Positions 26,982 to 36,903 of a stretch of 64,000 nt of DNA are shown here, in pieces. Source of the stretch: Pseudomonas sp. CROZ-RG-20F-R04-15 (lineage in GTDB: Bacteria > Pseudomonadota > Gammaproteobacteria > Pseudomonadales > Pseudomonadaceae). Made by a program: the position numbers and the translations under genes. The notes under the pieces are model-generated. The model searched no databases. It saw nothing but the letters and a program-made list of their open reading frames with translations, and was not told the origin of the DNA. The stretch is taken from positions 806,001-870,000 of the forward strand of contig NZ_JAKNQL010000001.1 of assembly GCF_022662375.1 (NCBI RefSeq). Direction: 5' to 3'. Position 1 is the first letter of the stretch. Each line of letters opens with the position of its first letter.

Positions 26982-28703
26982 ATGCCGCAGCAATGGCCAG
27001 CCACCGACATCGCCCGGATGATCCTCGATGGCTTTGACGATTACCGCGAGCATTTCCGGCGGATCACCGACGGCGCCCGGGAACGCTTCGAACAGGCGCG
27101 CTGGCAGGAGACGCAAACGGCGTCGGCGGCGCGGATCAATCTCTACGAAGAAAAGGTCGGCGAAACCATCGCCCGCCTGCGCGAGTATTTCGACGACGAC
27201 ACGCTGATGAATGTCAGCTGCTGGCCGCTGGTGAAAAGCGCCTACATCAGCGTCATCGATCTGCGCTTCGACGATGAGCTGTCCGAGACCTGGTACAACT
27301 CGATTTTCTGCGGTCTGTTCAGCCATGACCTGATCAGCGACGGCTGCATGTTCATCCACACCACCCGCCCGAGCCTGCGCCGCGCCCGCGCCGCGCAAAC
27401 CCGCACGTACAAACCACAGGGACAGCTGTCGGGGATGCTCGCGAGCATATTTGCCGACTATCGCTTCAGCGAGGACTATGCCGATCTGCCCGGCGATTTG
27501 CTCCGGCTCGAAGCGCAACTGCGCGAGAACCTGCCGGACTGGGTGTGCAAAGACCCGGAACTGAGTGTCGAGCTGTTTTCCTCGGTGCTGTACCGCAACA
27601 AGGGCGCATACCTGGTCGGGCGCATTTACACCCGTGACGAACAATGGCCACTGGTGATTCCATTGCTGCACCGCGAAGGGCGCGGGATTCAGATCGATGC
27701 GTTGATCACCGACGAAGCCGATGTGTCGATCATCTTCTCGTTCACCCGCTCGTACTTCATGGTCGACGTGCCGGTGCCAGCGGAGTTCATCGGCTTTTTG
27801 CGGCGCATCTTGCCGGGCAAGCACATTGCCGAGCTCTACACCTCGATCGGTTTCTACAAGCACGGTAAATCCGAGTTCTACCGCGCACTGATCAATCATC
27901 TGGCCAATACTGATGACCAGTTCATCATGGCGCCGGGCGTGCGCGGCATGGTCATGAGCGTGTTTACCCTGCCGGGTTTCAACACCGTGTTCAAAATCAT
28001 CAAGGACCGATTTTCGCCGTCGAAAAACGTTGACCGCGCCACGGTGATCGAAAAATACCGGCTGGTGAAAAGCGTCGACCGGGTAGGGCGCATGGCCGAT
28101 ACCCAGGAGTTTGCCGACTTCCGTTTTCCGCTGAGCAAGTTTGATCCGGCATGTCTTGAGGAGTTGCTGGAGGTCGCGCCGTCCACCGTCTCGGTCGAAG
28201 GCGACACCGTGTTGATCCGTCACTGCTGGACCGAACGGCGGATGATCCCGCTCAACCTTTATCTGGAAAACGCCAATGACGCGCAGGTGCGCGAGGCGCT
28301 GGAGGATTACGGTCTGGCGATCAAGCAACTGGCGGCAGCGAACATCTTTCCCGGAGACATGCTGCTGAAGAACTTCGGCGTCACCCGGCATGGGCGGGTG
28401 GTGTTTTATGACTACGACGAGATCTGCTTTCTGACCGAAGCCAACTTCCGCCACATTCCGGCACCGCGTACGCCGGAGGACGAAATGGCCTCTGAACCGT
28501 GGTATTCGATCGGGCCGCTGGATGTCTTTCCCGAGGAGTTTCCACCGTTCCTGTTTGCCGACTCGGGGCAGCGCAAGTTGTTCGATCAATTGCATGGCGA
28601 GTTGTATAACGCCGATTACTGGAAGGGCTTGCAGGAGGCGATTCGGGCCGGGAAAGTCATTGATGTTTTCCCGTATCGGCGTAAAGGGTTGGATAACGAA
28701 TAA
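26982..28703 (+). CDS. aceK: Isocitrate dehydrogenase kinase/phosphatase
   Basis: A 573-residue bifunctional enzyme, close to E. coli AceK (578). It phosphorylates isocitrate dehydrogenase to shut it down and send carbon into the glyoxylate bypass, and removes the phosphate in its other mode. Diagnostic segments are the N-terminal regulatory part ([18 protein letters not shown]), the ATP-loop region [19 protein letters not shown], and the kinase-like catalytic stretch near [20 protein letters not shown]. The ATG at 26982 with GAGG upstream fits the family start. No aceA/aceB gene adjoins it, as usual in Pseudomonas. Confidence 0.95.
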   Translation: MPQQWPATDIARMILDGFDDYREHFRRITDGARERFEQARWQETQTASAARINLYEEKVGETIARLREYFDDDTLMNVSCWPLVKSAYISVIDLRFDDELSETWYNSIFCGLFSHDLISDGCMFIHTTRPSLRRARAAQTRTYKPQGQLSGMLASIFADYRFSEDYADLPGDLLRLEAQLRENLPDWVCKDPELSVELFSSVLYRNKGAYLVGRIYTRDEQWPLVIPLLHREGRGIQIDALITDEADVSIIFSFTRSYFMVDVPVPAEFIGFLRRILPGKHIAELYTSIGFYKHGKSEFYRALINHLANTDDQFIMAPGVRGMVMSVFTLPGFNTVFKIIKDRFSPSKNVDRATVIEKYRLVKSVDRVGRMADTQEFADFRFPLSKFDPACLEELLEVAPSTVSVEGDTVLIRHCWTERRMIPLNLYLENANDAQVREALEDYGLAIKQLAAANIFPGDMLLKNFGVTRHGRVVFYDYDEICFLTEANFRHIPAPRTPEDEMASEPWYSIGPLDVFPEEFPPFLFADSGQRKLFDQLHGELYNADYWKGLQEAIRAGKVIDVFPYRRKGLDNE

Positions 28704-28711
28704 GCCAGAAA

Positions 28712-29018
28712 CCCTCACCCCAGCCCTCTCCCAGAGGGAGAGGGGGCCTACCGAGGTGTCTTGCGCCAAACGCCGACCTGAAAGACCTTGGCGATTATGG
28801 ATTCGGTATAGCGGTTTCAGGTCGCTGAACATCTTCAGCATCCCCCAATCGGTCCCCTCTCCCTGAGCGAGAGGGGGCCGACCGAGGTGCCTCAAGTCGA
28901 ACGCCTACCTGAAAGGCCTTGGCGATTATGGATTCGGTAAATTTCTTTCAGGTCGATGGACCTCTGGAATATCCCCCAATCGGTCCCCTCTCCCTCCGGG
29001 AGAGGGCTAGGGTGAGGG
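28712..29018. repeat. CCCTCACCC-type inverted element with an internal 131-bp tandem duplication
   Basis: The block begins CCCTCACCC and ends GGGTGAGGG. Inside, a unit starting GAGGGGGCC[TG]ACCGAGGTG recurs with a 131-base period (28740 and 28871). Each copy contains GGCGATTATGGATTCGGTA and ends ATCCCCCAATCGGTCCCCTC. The dyad CCCTCTCC...GGAGAGGG punctuates the units. It fills the gap between aceK and hrpA. Confidence 0.85.
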
Positions 29019-29103
29019 CAGCAATCCCCCAGACACGCCACAAATCCGCCAAATCTGCGACAATCCGCCCCCTGCACATATAGACGACCGAATTGCCTAC
29101 CCG

Positions 29104-32100
29104 ATGACCGACGAATCGCCCTCCATCGACAAACTGCTGAAAAACCTCGATCACGCCATGCTCGCCGACCGTCACCGGCTGCGGCGGCAGTTGCTTGAGC
29201 TGCGCAAGAAACCCGACGAGGCCAAGCTGGCCCAGTGGGTGACGCGCATGCAGGCGTCCTGTGATCAGGTGCTGGCGCGCAAGGCCAGCCTGCCGGTGAT
29301 TCGTTACGACGACAGTTTGCCGATTGCCGCCAAGCGCGACGAAATCAAGAAGGCGCTGGAAAAACACCAGGTGCTGATCATCGCCGGCGAAACCGGCTCG
29401 GGCAAAACCACCCAGTTGCCGAAGATCTGTCTGGAAATCGGTCGCGGTCAGCATGGCTTGATCGGCCACACCCAGCCACGCCGGATCGCTGCGCGCAGCG
29501 TTGCCAGCCGCGTTGCTGAAGAACTCGGCACACCGCTCGGTTCGCTGGTCGGCTATCAGGTGCGTTTCGAAGATCAAAGCGATTCCAACACCCTGATCAA
29601 ACTGATGACCGACGGCATCCTGCTCGCGGAAACCCAGAACGATCGCTACCTCGAACGCTACGACACGATCATCGTCGACGAAGCCCACGAACGCAGTCTC
29701 AATATCGACTTCCTGCTCGGTTACCTGAAAACCCTGCTGCCGCGTCGCCCGGATCTGAAAGTCATCATCACTTCGGCGACCATCGATCTGGAGCGCTTTT
29801 CCAAGCACTTCGATGACGCGCCGATTGTTGAGGTGTCGGGCCGTACTTTCCCGGTGGACACCTGGTATCGCCCGCTGACCCTGGAGCAGGACGAAGAGGG
29901 CAACCGCGTCGAGGATGACCTGACGGTGGATCAGGCGATCCTCGCGACCCTTGATGAGATCGCCGCTTACGAGCGCAGCGAACGCCGCAGTCCGGGCGAC
30001 GTGTTGGTGTTCTTGCCGGGCGAGCGCGAGATTCGCGACGCCGCCGACATGCTGCGCAAGGCGCAAATCAAACACACTGAAATCCTGCCGTTGTACGCGC
30101 GCCTGTCGCCGGCCGAGCAGCAGCGGATTTTCCAGTCGCACCCGGGCCGTCGCGTGGTGCTGGCGACCAACGTCGCCGAGACCTCGCTGACCGTGCCGGG
30201 CATCCGTTACGTGATCGACAGCGGCACCGCGCGCATCAGCCGCTACAGCTATCGCGCCAAGGTGCAGCGCCTGCCGATCGAAGCGATCTCCCAGGCCAGC
30301 GCCAATCAGCGAAAGGGTCGTTGCGGCCGGGTCGAGCCCGGCATTTGCATTCGCTTGTACAGCGAAGAAGATTTTAACGGTCGCCCGGAATTTACCGATC
30401 CGGAGATTCTGCGCACCAACCTCGCGGCGGTTATCTTGCAGATGCTGCATCTGCGCCTTGGCGAAATCACCGCGTTTCCGTTTATCGAGCCGCCGGATGG
30501 CAAGGCGATCAGCGACGGTTTCAACCTGCTGCAAGAACTCTCGGCGGTGGACCGCAACAGTCAGTTGACCCCGCTTGGCCGTCAACTGGCGCGCCTGCCG
30601 GTCGATCCGCGTATGGGCCGCATGCTGCTCGAAGCGGCAAAACTTGGCAGCCTGCAGGAAGTGCTGATCGTCGCCAGTGCCATGTCGATTCAGGATCCGC
30701 GCGAGCGGCCGCCGGAGCGTCAGCAAGCCGCCGATCAGGCTCACGCACAGTGGAAGGATGTCGATTCGGACTTCGCCGGTTTGGTAAATCTGTGGCGTGG
30801 TTTTGAGGAGCAGCGCCAGGCACTGACCGCGAGTCCGCTACGCAACTGGTGCCGCAAGAATTTCCTCAACTATCTGCGCTTGCGCGAATGGCGCGATTCC
30901 CATCGACAGTTGAGCCTGATCTGCCGCGACATGCAGTTGAGTCTGAACAAAGAGCCGGCGGATTATCCGAAACTGCACAAAGCGGTGCTGGTCGGCCTGC
31001 TGAGCCAGGTCGGTCAGAAAACCGAAGATGGCGATTACCTTGGCGCGCGTCAGCGGCGCTTCTGGATTCATCCCTCGTCGGGCATCGGCAAGAAGCGCCC
31101 GCAATGGCTGATGACCGCCGAACTGGTGGAAACTACCAAGCTCTACGCGCGCATGGTCGCGAAGATCGACGCCGACTGGATCGAGCCGCTGGCCGGGCAT
31201 CTGATCAAGAAAAATCACTTCGAACCGCACTGGGAGAAGAAGCGCGGCCAAGTGGTGGCGTTTGAACAGATCACCCTGTTCGGGCTGATCGTCGTCGGCC
31301 GCCGGCCGGTGCATTACGGTCCGGTCGATCCCGTCGTTTCGCGTGAGCTGTTTATCCGTGAAGGTCTGGTGCGTGGCGAGATTCAGTCCAGAGCCAAATG
31401 CCTGACGGCCAACCAGCAACTGCTGGAACAGCTCGACGAACTGGAAGCCAAGGCCCGTCGCCGCGACATTCTCGCCGACGAAGAAACCTTGTACGCGTTC
31501 TACGATGCGCGGCTGCCGGCGGAGATTCACCAGACCGCAACGTTCGACAGTTGGTATCGCATCAACAGTCAGAAAGATCCGCAGTTGTTGATCATGCGCG
31601 AAGAAGACGTACTGGCTCGAGAGGCCAGTGAAGTCACCGCGCGCGATTACCCGGACACCCTGCACATCGGTGATCTGGAACTGGCGCTGACCTATCACTT
31701 TGAACCCAATCACCCGCGTGACGGTGTGACCCTGCGTGTGCCGGCGCCGCTGCTGCCGATGCTGCCGCCAGAACGTCTGGAGTGGCTGGTACCGGGGCTG
31801 ATCGAGGCCAAGTGCATCGCCCTCGTGCGCAACCTGCCGAAAGCGCTGCGCAAGAATTTTGTGCCGGTGCCGGACTTCATCAAGGCTGCATTGCAGCGCA
31901 TGACCTTTGCCGAAGGCTCGTTGCCGCAAGCGCTGGGCCGTGAGCTGTTGCGCATGACCGGCGCGCGGGTCAGCGATGAAGCGTGGGCGGAAGCTGAGCA
32001 AGGGGTTGAAGGGCATCTGCGGATGAACCTGGAAATCGTCGACGGCCAGGGCAAGTTTCTCGGTGAGGGGCGCGATCTGGCCGAGCTGACCGCGCGGTTT

Positions 32101-33015
32101 GCCGAAGCCAGCCAGGCCGCGTTGGCCGTGCCGCAAACTGCGAAAAGCCAGCAACCGGTCGAGGCCAAAGTCTTCGCGCCAGTGGCGGAAAAGACTCAAC
32201 AGAAGATCGCCGGGCTGTCGATGACGGTGTATCCAGCGTTGGTCGAAGAGGGCGGCACGGTCAAGGAAGGGCGTTTCTCGACCCCGGCCGAGGCTGAATT
32301 CCAGCATCGTCGCGCCTTGCAGCGTCTGTTGATGCAGCAACTGGCCGAGCCGGCCAAGTTCCTGCGCGGCAAGCTGCCGGGGCAAACCGAGCTGGGCTTG
32401 CTCTATCGCGAGTTGGGCCGCGTTGATGCGCTGGTTGAAGACATTCTGCTGGCCAGCCTCGACAGCTGCATTCTCGAGGGCGAAGACCCGCTGCCGCGTG
32501 ATGGCGCCGGGTTGGCGGCACTGGCCGAGCGCAAACGCGGCAGTTGGACCGAGCATGCCGAACGGGTGGCGCGGCTGACGCTGGAGATCCTCAAGGTCTG
32601 GCACGGTCTGCAAAAGCGTTTCAAGGGCAAGATCGATCTGGCCCAGGCCGTGGCGTTGAACGACATCAAGCAGCAGATCAACAATCTGGTTTACCCGGGT
32701 TTTGTCCGCGAGACGCCGATGCAGTGGCTCAAGGAACTGCCGCGTTACCTGAAAGCCGTCGAGCAGCGTTTCGAGAAACTCGGCGCGCAGGTGCAGAAGG
32801 ATCGCGTCTGGAGCGGCGAACTCGCCGGTCTCTGGGCGCAATACCAGACCCGCGCGGCCAAACATGCGCAGGAAGGCAAACGCGATCCGCAGCTTGAGTT
32901 GTATCGCTGGTGGCTGGAGGAATACCGGGTGTCGCTGTTTGCCCAGCAGTTGGGCACCAAGGTGCCGATTTCCGACAAGCGCCTGAGCAAGCAGTGGACC
33001 CAGGTCGAACCGTAA
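29104..33015 (+). CDS. hrpA: ATP-dependent RNA helicase HrpA
   Basis: A 1303-residue DEAH-box helicase, full length for the family. The helicase core has Walker A GETGSGKTT (95-103), the DEAH box (192-195), SAT in ITSATIDLERF and motif VI QRKGRCGRVEPG. The helicase-associated HA2 and OB domains follow, and the long C-terminal extension with a DUF3418 region is specific to HrpA. In E. coli HrpA processes fimbrial mRNA and helps rescue collided ribosomes. There is no obvious Shine-Dalgarno site before the ATG. A long antisense open frame (30838-32865) is a GC artefact. Confidence 0.95.
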   Translation: MTDESPSIDKLLKNLDHAMLADRHRLRRQLLELRKKPDEAKLAQWVTRMQASCDQVLARKASLPVIRYDDSLPIAAKRDEIKKALEKHQVLIIAGETGSGKTTQLPKICLEIGRGQHGLIGHTQPRRIAARSVASRVAEELGTPLGSLVGYQVRFEDQSDSNTLIKLMTDGILLAETQNDRYLERYDTIIVDEAHERSLNIDFLLGYLKTLLPRRPDLKVIITSATIDLERFSKHFDDAPIVEVSGRTFPVDTWYRPLTLEQDEEGNRVEDDLTVDQAILATLDEIAAYERSERRSPGDVLVFLPGEREIRDAADMLRKAQIKHTEILPLYARLSPAEQQRIFQSHPGRRVVLATNVAETSLTVPGIRYVIDSGTARISRYSYRAKVQRLPIEAISQASANQRKGRCGRVEPGICIRLYSEEDFNGRPEFTDPEILRTNLAAVILQMLHLRLGEITAFPFIEPPDGKAISDGFNLLQELSAVDRNSQLTPLGRQLARLPVDPRMGRMLLEAAKLGSLQEVLIVASAMSIQDPRERPPERQQAADQAHAQWKDVDSDFAGLVNLWRGFEEQRQALTASPLRNWCRKNFLNYLRLREWRDSHRQLSLICRDMQLSLNKEPADYPKLHKAVLVGLLSQVGQKTEDGDYLGARQRRFWIHPSSGIGKKRPQWLMTAELVETTKLYARMVAKIDADWIEPLAGHLIKKNHFEPHWEKKRGQVVAFEQITLFGLIVVGRRPVHYGPVDPVVSRELFIREGLVRGEIQSRAKCLTANQQLLEQLDELEAKARRRDILADEETLYAFYDARLPAEIHQTATFDSWYRINSQKDPQLLIMREEDVLAREASEVTARDYPDTLHIGDLELALTYHFEPNHPRDGVTLRVPAPLLPMLPPERLEWLVPGLIEAKCIALVRNLPKALRKNFVPVPDFIKAALQRMTFAEGSLPQALGRELLRMTGARVSDEAWAEAEQGVEGHLRMNLEIVDGQGKFLGEGRDLAELTARFAEASQAALAVPQTAKSQQPVEAKVFAPVAEKTQQKIAGLSMTVYPALVEEGGTVKEGRFSTPAEAEFQHRRALQRLLMQQLAEPAKFLRGKLPGQTELGLLYRELGRVDALVEDILLASLDSCILEGEDPLPRDGAGLAALAERKRGSWTEHAERVARLTLEILKVWHGLQKRFKGKIDLAQAVALNDIKQQINNLVYPGFVRETPMQWLKELPRYLKAVEQRFEKLGAQVQKDRVWSGELAGLWAQYQTRAAKHAQEGKRDPQLELYRWWLEEYRVSLFAQQLGTKVPISDKRLSKQWTQVEP

Positions 33016-33018
33016 CGC

Positions 33019-33124
33019 TGATCGTTCCCACGCTCCTGCGTGGGAATGCCTCTGGGGACGCTCCGCGTCCAGTGACGCGGAGCGTCACGGGGTGCATTCC
33101 CACGCAGGAGCGTGGGAACGATCA
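33019..33124. repeat. GATCGTTCCC inverted-repeat element, copy 2
   Basis: A 106-base second copy of the element at 10489-10600, with near-perfect arms (TGATCGTTCCCACGCTCC and complement) and the same central CGCTCCGCGTCC dyad. It begins three bases after the hrpA stop codon. Confidence 0.92.
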
Positions 33125-33335
33125 TCCGTGTTGATCTAGAGAAAGGCGCCAAAAGGCCCCGTTTATGGCAAACTTCGCGACCATAAACGCCGGTTTCGCG
33201 ACCCAGAGCCTTCGGCCGTGGTGCGAGACGGAATAAAGCGATGCCAGGTTTGCGTCCCCCGGATGGGAATAGACCCTTTGTGTGTTGGTACGACGGTTCC
33301 AGCACTTTCTGCCTGAACAGATTAGAGAAACGACC

Positions 33336-34457
33336 ATGCATAACGTCGTCATCAGCGGCACCGGCCTGTACACCCCGGCCAACAGCATCTCCAACGAAGA
33401 GCTGGTGCAGTCTTTCAACACCTACGTCGCCCAGTTCAACGCCGACAACGCCGAGGCCATCGCCAGCGGCGAAGTCCAGGCCCTGACCGAATCCAGCGCC
33501 GCGTTCATCGAAAAAGCCTCGGGCATCAAAAGCCGCTTTGTCATGGACAAGGACGGCATCCTTGACCCGCAACGCATGGCCCCGCGCCTGCCGGAGCGCT
33601 CCAACGACGAATGGTCGGTGCTCTGCCAGATGGCCATCGGCGCTGCCGAACAAGCCTTGCAGCGCGCCGGTAAAACTGCCGCTGACATCGACGGCGTGAT
33701 CGTCGCCTGCTCCAACCTGCAGCGCGCCTACCCGGCCATCGCCATCGAAGTCCAGGAAGCTCTGGGCATTCAAGGTTTCGGTTTCGACATGAACGTGGCT
33801 TGCTCCTCGGCGACTTTCGGTATTCAGGCCGCCGCCAACAGCGTGCAACTGGGCCAGGCCCGGGCGATCCTGATGGTCAACCCGGAAGTCTGCACCGGGC
33901 ACCTGAACTTCCGTGACCGCGACAGCCACTTCATCTTCGGCGACGCCGCGACTGCGGTGATCATCGAGCGTGCTGACACCGCGACGTCCAAGCACCAGTT
34001 CGACGTGGTCAGCACCAAGCTGCTGACCAAGTTCTCCAACAATATCCGCAACAACTTCGGCTTCCTCAACCGCGCAGCGGAAGAGGGCATCGGTGCCCGC
34101 GACAAGCTGTTCGTGCAAGAAGGCCGCAAAGTGTTCAAGGATGTCTGCCCGATGGTTGCCGAACTGATCGGCGAGCATCTGCAAGAGAACCAGCTCAACG
34201 TCGGCGATGTGAAGCGCTTCTGGCTGCACCAGGCCAACCTGAGCATGAATCACCTGATCGTGCGCAAGCTGCTGGGCCGCGAAGCCACTGAAGAAGAAGC
34301 GCCGGTGATTCTCGACACTTACGCCAACACCAGCTCCGCAGGTTCGGTGATTGCCTTCCACAAGTATCAGGATGATCTGGCGAGCGGTTCGCTGGCGGTG
34401 CTGAGTTCGTTCGGCGCCGGTTATTCGATCGGCAGCGTGATTCTGCGCAAGCGTTGA
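33336..34457 (+). CDS. Beta-ketoacyl-ACP synthase III-like protein (FabH family, PA3286 type)
   Basis: A 373-residue thiolase-fold condensing enzyme. The active-site triad is Cys156 (NVACSSATFG), His298 (WLHQANLSMN) and Asn331 (TYANTSSAGS). It is longer than canonical FabH (about 317) because of an N-terminal insertion around residues 30-60. Known Pseudomonas homologues (P. aeruginosa PA3286) condense octanoyl-CoA with malonyl-ACP to shunt beta-oxidation products into fatty acid synthesis; that role is inferred here from likeness and from the neighbouring ECF sigma gene, which has the same order. The ATG at 33336 gives the usual MHNVVISGTG start. Confidence 0.85.
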   Translation: MHNVVISGTGLYTPANSISNEELVQSFNTYVAQFNADNAEAIASGEVQALTESSAAFIEKASGIKSRFVMDKDGILDPQRMAPRLPERSNDEWSVLCQMAIGAAEQALQRAGKTAADIDGVIVACSNLQRAYPAIAIEVQEALGIQGFGFDMNVACSSATFGIQAAANSVQLGQARAILMVNPEVCTGHLNFRDRDSHFIFGDAATAVIIERADTATSKHQFDVVSTKLLTKFSNNIRNNFGFLNRAAEEGIGARDKLFVQEGRKVFKDVCPMVAELIGEHLQENQLNVGDVKRFWLHQANLSMNHLIVRKLLGREATEEEAPVILDTYANTSSAGSVIAFHKYQDDLASGSLAVLSSFGAGYSIGSVILRKR

Positions 34458-34593
34458 AAAGGGTTTAATTTCCCCTTAATCGCGCCGACCTTTCCTACAT
34501 CCGAATCGGCTCAAACGCTGTAATTTTTCGGAAATGGCGGCAGGTGAAAACCTGCCGCTATCATTTTCGGAATCGGCACAAGGAGATTTTTGG

Positions 34594-35205
34594 ATGGCGG
34601 CTGACGACACCCAACTGCTTGCGCGCCTGCTGGCAGGTGAGCAACAGGCTTTCAAGGAACTGGTGACGACGTATCAGAGCGCCATGCGCGCCGTGGCGTA
34701 CGCCATTGTCGGCCAGCGTCATGTCGAAGAAGTGGTGCAGGACGCCTGGCTGTCGGTGGTTCGCCACATCGCCAGTTTCGAAGGTCGCTCCAGTCTCAAG
34801 ACCTGGCTGTTGACCATCACGGCCAACTCAGCCAAAAGTCGTTATAAACAAAATCGCCGGGAAGTGTTGATGGACGATTTGCCATCGCCCCACGGCACGA
34901 TCGACGACGACCGCTTTTCTCCCGGTGACGGCCATTGGCTGGTCGCCCCGTTCGCCTGGCACCAGGACACACCGGAAGCGCTGCTGACCGAGAGCGAATT
35001 GCGCGACTGTCTGGAGCACACCTTGTTGAATCTGTCGGAATTGCAAAGCAGCGTTTTGCTGTTGCGTGAGCGCCAGGGGCTGGAGCTGGAAGAGATCTGT
35101 AATCTTCTGGAGATCTCGCTCTCCAATGTCCGTGTGCTGCTGCATCGTGCGCGGCTGAAAGTCTTCGCGACCGTGGAGCATTTTGAGGAGACCGGGGAAT
35201 GCTGA
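34594..35205 (+). CDS. ECF-family RNA polymerase sigma factor
   Basis: A 203-residue ECF sigma factor with sigma2 (about residues 25-90, including YAIVGQRHVEEVVQDAWLSV and FEGRSSLKTWLLTITANSAK) and sigma4 (about 130-190, with LELEEICNLLEISLSNVRVL as its helix-turn-helix). The linker is longer than average. The ATG at 34594 follows AAGGAG at nine bases; a further 20 upstream codons are open. Its stop overlaps the anti-sigma start, so the two are translationally coupled. In P. aeruginosa the same gene order follows the FabH-like gene (PA3285/PA3284, from memory). Confidence 0.92.
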   Translation: MAADDTQLLARLLAGEQQAFKELVTTYQSAMRAVAYAIVGQRHVEEVVQDAWLSVVRHIASFEGRSSLKTWLLTITANSAKSRYKQNRREVLMDDLPSPHGTIDDDRFSPGDGHWLVAPFAWHQDTPEALLTESELRDCLEHTLLNLSELQSSVLLLRERQGLELEEICNLLEISLSNVRVLLHRARLKVFATVEHFEETGEC

Positions 35206-35435
35206 CCTGCAAGGAACAAGTGGCGCGCTCCAGCGATTATCTCGATGGCCAATTGAGCTTTCGCGAAAAGCTGATGGTGCGTCATCACCTGATGTTTTGC
35301 CCGAACTGTCGGCGTTTCATTCGTCAGATGCGTTTGATGCAAGCCACCTTGAAGGCGATGCCGGAGAAACCGGAGGAGGGGGTGGATGCGTTGGCTGAAC
35401 GCCTGGCGGCGCAGCGGCGGGACGATAGCCCGTGA
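35199..35435 (+). CDS. Zinc-binding anti-sigma factor (ZAS-type), cognate to the adjacent ECF sigma
   Basis: A 78-residue protein beginning MLTCKEQVARSSDYLDG. Its zinc motif is the H-x3-C-x2-C pattern HHLMFCPNCRRF, characteristic of small anti-sigma factors that bind and hold the ECF sigma until released. It lacks a membrane helix, so the signal is probably intracellular (for example redox, through the zinc-binding cysteines). It overlaps the sigma gene by seven bases. The signal and regulon are unknown. Confidence 0.85.
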   Translation: MLTCKEQVARSSDYLDGQLSFREKLMVRHHLMFCPNCRRFIRQMRLMQATLKAMPEKPEEGVDALAERLAAQRRDDSP

Positions 35436-35580
35436 AAAAACACAGCCCGATGCAGCGCCAGCGAACGGATGATGGGGATCGCTGTAACTGCACCGGGCTG
35501 CAGGAAAATCAGCTTCGATCGGCAAATCGCAAGGGGAGCGGTGACTTGCAGTTTGTCGCTCGAAGCTTGTCGCTGTTTTC
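35436..35580. other. Short convergent gap after the anti-sigma gene
   Basis: 145 bases between the anti-sigma and porin stops contain the partial dyad CACAGCCCGATGCAG...CTGCACCGGGCTGC and TTGTCGCT direct repeats. It may act as a weak bidirectional terminator. No gene is visible. Confidence 0.35.
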
Positions 35581-36903
35581 TTAGAACTTGGCTTCCGCGT
35601 CCAGCTGCAGGGTGTTGGCGTCAGCATCACGCTGAGTACGGCTGGCGAAGTCGGCTTTGGTCAGGAAGTACGTAGCGCCAATGGCGAAGTTCTTGTCGAT
35701 GTCGTAACCGACCTTGAACTTGTGGCCACGGGAACCGGTGGTGCCGTTGGCGAAGTCGGAGTCGGTGAAGGCGCCGACCACGGCGTTGCGCTGCACGTCA
35801 CGATAGTTGTAATCGAGGTTCAGGCCGAAGACTTTCGACTTGGCACCCAACAGCCATGCAGTGTCCTGATCGGTCACGGCATCGTTGTTCTTCACGTACT
35901 GACCGTAGAACGACAATGGCATCGGCAGACCGCCGATGTCGACCTGGCTGAACCCTTCATACAGACGGAATTCGTTGTTGGCCGAGTTGCCGTTGACCGC
36001 CAGTGCGCACGGCGTGGAAGTCCCGGTGCAACGGCTGTCTTCGTCGTTCTGGTAGGCGTAGACGCTGCCGCCCACGGTGACTTTCAGGTTGTCGGTGATG
36101 TTGAAGCGGCTACCCAACTGGCCAGCGGTCAGACGCAGGTCGTGACGGAATTGCACGCCATCGCCGTCGACGTTGTCCTTGAGGTTGTAGTTACCCAGGC
36201 TGCCGAACAGTTCGGCGCTGCCGCCCAACGGGTATTTGTAGGTGACGGCCAGACCTTCCGGGTTGATGTCGCTATCCCAGATCACGTCGCCCATGCTGAC
36301 CCACGGCTGGAGCATCTTGCCGCCGATGATATGCAGGTTCTTGATCTGATCGGGGTGGTAGTCGATGTAGCCGAGGTCGAGCCAGATCTGCTTCTTGTCG
36401 AAGTAGTTGTCCTGGTCCTGGTTGGTGGAGCGGGCATCGTCGCCGCCGCCGGTGGCGATACGAATGCCGGTGTCGACCTGCGGGTTGATCTCGGTGTAGG
36501 CACCCAGACGGGCACGGATACGCTGACGATCCTTGTCGCGGCCGCCGTTGTTCGGCTCGCCGTCGATCTTGATGGTTTCCTGACGAATACGTACGTCGCC
36601 CTTGAACTGGGTCTTCGCGGCCCAGGCCAGTTTCTGGTCGAAAGCGCTTTGTTCGGTGCTCTTCTTCGCGACAGCCGCGACTTGTTCGTTGGTCTCTTGC
36701 TGCGCCTGCTGCGCGATTTGCTGAGCCTTCTGATCCTTGGCCAGTTCAGTTTGCAGTTCGATGTACTGCGCCTGGGAAATGGAACCGTTAGCCTTGAGCA
36801 TGTCGAGCAGTTTGGCGTCGACTGCGGCACTGGCCGGAACACTCATGGCCAGCAACAGGCCGCCACACAGGGCCGCCGCAGTTTTCGTGGAAGCAAGACG
36901 CAT
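35581..36903 (-). CDS. Putative outer-membrane porin
   Basis: A 440-residue exported protein. Its signal peptide (residues 1-26, ending VPASA) is followed by a helical region (residues 28-85, Gln/Ala-rich, coiled-coil-like) and then a long series of amphipathic beta strands (RIRARLGAYTEINPQVDTGI and similar), ending in the C-terminal Phe (LQLDAEAKF) typical of outer-membrane beta-barrels. It matches the 'putative porin' family common in Pseudomonas. The pore substrate is unknown. The ATG at 36903 follows CGGAGATTGCT. It converges on the ECF sigma operon; a regulatory link is possible but not shown. Confidence 0.85.
   Translation of the reverse strand: MRLASTKTAAALCGGLLLAMSVPASAAVDAKLLDMLKANGSISQAQYIELQTELAKDQKAQQIAQQAQQETNEQVAAVAKKSTEQSAFDQKLAWAAKTQFKGDVRIRQETIKIDGEPNNGGRDKDRQRIRARLGAYTEINPQVDTGIRIATGGGDDARSTNQDQDNYFDKKQIWLDLGYIDYHPDQIKNLHIIGGKMLQPWVSMGDVIWDSDINPEGLAVTYKYPLGGSAELFGSLGNYNLKDNVDGDGVQFRHDLRLTAGQLGSRFNITDNLKVTVGGSVYAYQNDEDSRCTGTSTPCALAVNGNSANNEFRLYEGFSQVDIGGLPMPLSFYGQYVKNNDAVTDQDTAWLLGAKSKVFGLNLDYNYRDVQRNAVVGAFTDSDFANGTTGSRGHKFKVGYDIDKNFAIGATYFLTKADFASRTQRDADANTLQLDAEAKF

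Noticed and set aside
26976..28895. A 639-codon open frame antisense to aceK
   Set aside because: It mirrors the codon positions of aceK, is rich in Arg/Gln/His without any family pattern, and begins in a repeat block. It is a GC-bias shadow.
30838..32865. A 675-codon open frame antisense to hrpA
   Set aside because: Amino acid content and the absence of motifs show it is the complement of a real, motif-complete helicase gene.
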